From Pseudonocardia humida (GTDB lineage Bacteria > Actinomycetota > Actinomycetes > Mycobacteriales > Pseudonocardiaceae), in contig NZ_JAGSOV010000040.1 in assembly GCF_023898865.1 (NCBI RefSeq), positions 1 to 64,000 of the forward strand: 64,000 bases of DNA, written 5' to 3'. Below the pieces are notes generated by a model that was given only the letters and a program-made list of their open reading frames with translations, was not told where the DNA came from and searched no databases. Positions 63,013-64,000 of this stretch are shown here, piece by piece (within the stretch, counting starts at the first letter, position 1; every line of letters starts with the position of its first letter). The position numbers were made by a program, and so were the translations under genes.

Positions 63013-64000
63013 GTGACCGGGCCCGTTGTCCTGCACGACGTCCGGGTGCCCGGCGGCGAGCGCCCCCTCGACGTGCGGATCGCCGCCGGTCGCGTGGTCG
63101 CGGTGGCCGACTCCACCGGATCTGCGCGCGGGCTGGCCAGGGCGGGCGACGAGGTCGTGCGCTGGGCGGGCGCGTACGTGCTGCCCGGCTTCGTCGACGG
63201 GCACGTGCACTGGACGCAGTGGGCGCAGGCCCGCCGCCGGGTCGACGTCACCGCGTCGGTGTCGGCGGTCGAGGCCGTGGCGGCGATCGTACGGTCGGGG
63301 GTGCGCGGCGACGTCGTGCGCGCCCAGGGCTACCGCTCCGCGCTGTGGGCCGAGCAACCGCACAAGGACCTGCTCGAACGGGCGCTGCCCGGAGTGGCCG
63401 TCGCCGTGGTGAGCATGGACCTGCACGCCGTCTGGCTGAGCCCGGCCGCGCTGGCCCGGCTCGGGCTCGACCACCCCACCGGCGTGCTGCGCGAGCAGGC
63501 CGGGTTCGACGCGCAGCGGGCGCTGTCGGAGCTGGAGCCGCCCGCCGTGCTCGACCGGTGGGTCGCCGAGGCGTCGGCGGCCGCCGCGGCCCGCGGGATC
63601 ACCGGGATCCTCGACTTCGAGTTCGCCGACAACGCCGCCGACTGGTCGCGCCGGGCCGCGGCGGGCGACCCGGCGGTGCGGGTGCGGGCCGCGGTCTGGG
63701 AGCCGTGGCTCGACGCCGCCATCGCCGCGGGCCGGCGCACCGGCGACGTGCTGCCCGGCACGAACGGCCTGGTCCGCACCGGTCCCCTGAAGATCATCGC
63801 GGATGGTTCGCTGAACACCCGCACCGCCTACTGCCACCACCGCTACCCCGACCCCGGCGACGACCACGGCCTGCTGCTGGTCGAGCCGGAGGCGCTGCGC
63901 GCGCTGATGGCGAAGGGCGGCGCGCACGGCCTGCACCCCGCCGTGCACGCCATCGGCGACCGCGCCACCACCGTCGTGCTGGACGCCTTCGACACCGTCG
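63013..64000 (+). CDS. Amidohydrolase (YtcJ-like), 3' end beyond the window
   Basis: At least 329 residues from GTG 63013, open to the last base. The amidohydrolase start VVLHDVRVPGGERPLDVRIA, the metal-binding GFVDGHVHWTQWAQ, LKIIADGSLNTRTAYCHH and HPAVHAIGDRATTVVLDAF fit the Amidohydro_3/YtcJ group. It hydrolyses a cyclic or linear amide. Divergent from the M14 carboxypeptidase. The C-terminal part with the last metal Asp is not in the window. Confidence 0.87.
   Translation, partial: MTGPVVLHDVRVPGGERPLDVRIAAGRVVAVADSTGSARGLARAGDEVVRWAGAYVLPGFVDGHVHWTQWAQARRRVDVTASVSAVEAVAAIVRSGVRGDVVRAQGYRSALWAEQPHKDLLERALPGVAVAVVSMDLHAVWLSPAALARLGLDHPTGVLREQAGFDAQRALSELEPPAVLDRWVAEASAAAAARGITGILDFEFADNAADWSRRAAAGDPAVRVRAAVWEPWLDAAIAAGRRTGDVLPGTNGLVRTGPLKIIADGSLNTRTAYCHHRYPDPGDDHGLLLVEPEALRALMAKGGAHGLHPAVHAIGDRATTVVLDAFDTV

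Overview
The window is high-GC DNA with many GTG starts, dense four-base ATGA/GTGA gene overlaps, a furA-katG pair, a TetR/TetX-type pair and AICE-like plasmid genes. This points to an actinobacterium of the Pseudonocardiaceae type (Pseudonocardia or a close relative). That placement is inferred from composition and gene content, because no rRNA or complete tRNA is present.

Layout. Positions 1-26.2 kb are accessory. They hold a complete IS3 element, decayed pieces of IS110, IS5, IS701 and another IS, AICE-like genes, and an unusually dense set of nucleotide-sensing or nucleic-acid-attacking genes: a double-TIR chimera (1.3 kb), an McrA-head/EVE/DUF3883 nuclease (4.3 kb), a TIR-NACHT STAND gene coupled to a HEAT/Nudix-like gene (9.7-13.1 kb), a PUA-like/DUF3883 nuclease plus an HNH nuclease (17-18.6 kb), a DUF4062-NB-ARC-TPR protein (18.7-21.3 kb) and a coupled pair of membrane-anchored TIR proteins (22.3-24.0 kb). 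Two copies of a tRNA-Lys 3' end (core 6702-6741 and 26172-26211) lie 19.47 kb apart in direct orientation. Both have the same arm motif about 120 bp upstream. I read them as attachment-site scars of elements stacked in tandem at a tRNA-Lys gene, with ordinary chromosome resuming after about 26.2 kb.

Positions 26.3-34.2 kb are a transition zone: a VanZ/RDD/YdcF fusion, an IS701 remnant abutting a beheaded DUF998 gene, a small HTH/Clp-N/DUF998 operon, a TetX-like monooxygenase divergent from a TetR regulator, and an SMI1/KNR4-like protein.

Positions 34.2-41.8 kb form a polyamine/amine catabolic block: topaquinone copper amine oxidase, saccharopine-dehydrogenase-like oxidoreductase, APC permease, UspA protein, aminobutyraldehyde-type aldehyde dehydrogenase and agmatinase-type ureohydrolase. 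Together they could take agmatine or putrescine to GABA-type products.

Positions 41.8-53.4 kb hold metabolic and regulatory genes: a thioesterase, two short-chain dehydrogenases with XRE and LysR regulators, a second APC permease, and furA-katG preceded by a perfect palindrome.

Positions 53.5-56.2 kb carry what I consider the most interesting undescribed candidate. It is a compact minus-strand cluster of a MauE-type membrane protein, a 63-residue peptide with eight cysteines, a membrane-anchored MauD/TlpA-like thioredoxin-fold protein, an S26 signal peptidase and a LuxR-type regulator. It looks like dedicated disulfide formation and processing for a tiny cysteine-rich product.

Positions 56.4-64 kb contain a nucleoside-deoxyribosyltransferase-like/TPR protein, small unknowns, a YbjQ-like protein, a Prx5-type peroxiredoxin, a methyltransferase, an M14 carboxypeptidase and a truncated-by-window amidohydrolase.

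Several genes in the accessory part (TIR-NACHT, DUF5131, PUA-like/DUF3883) and one after katG carry one-base frameshifts, three of them in short G or C runs. These are either real decay or assembly error, and the calls below say which reading frames must be joined.
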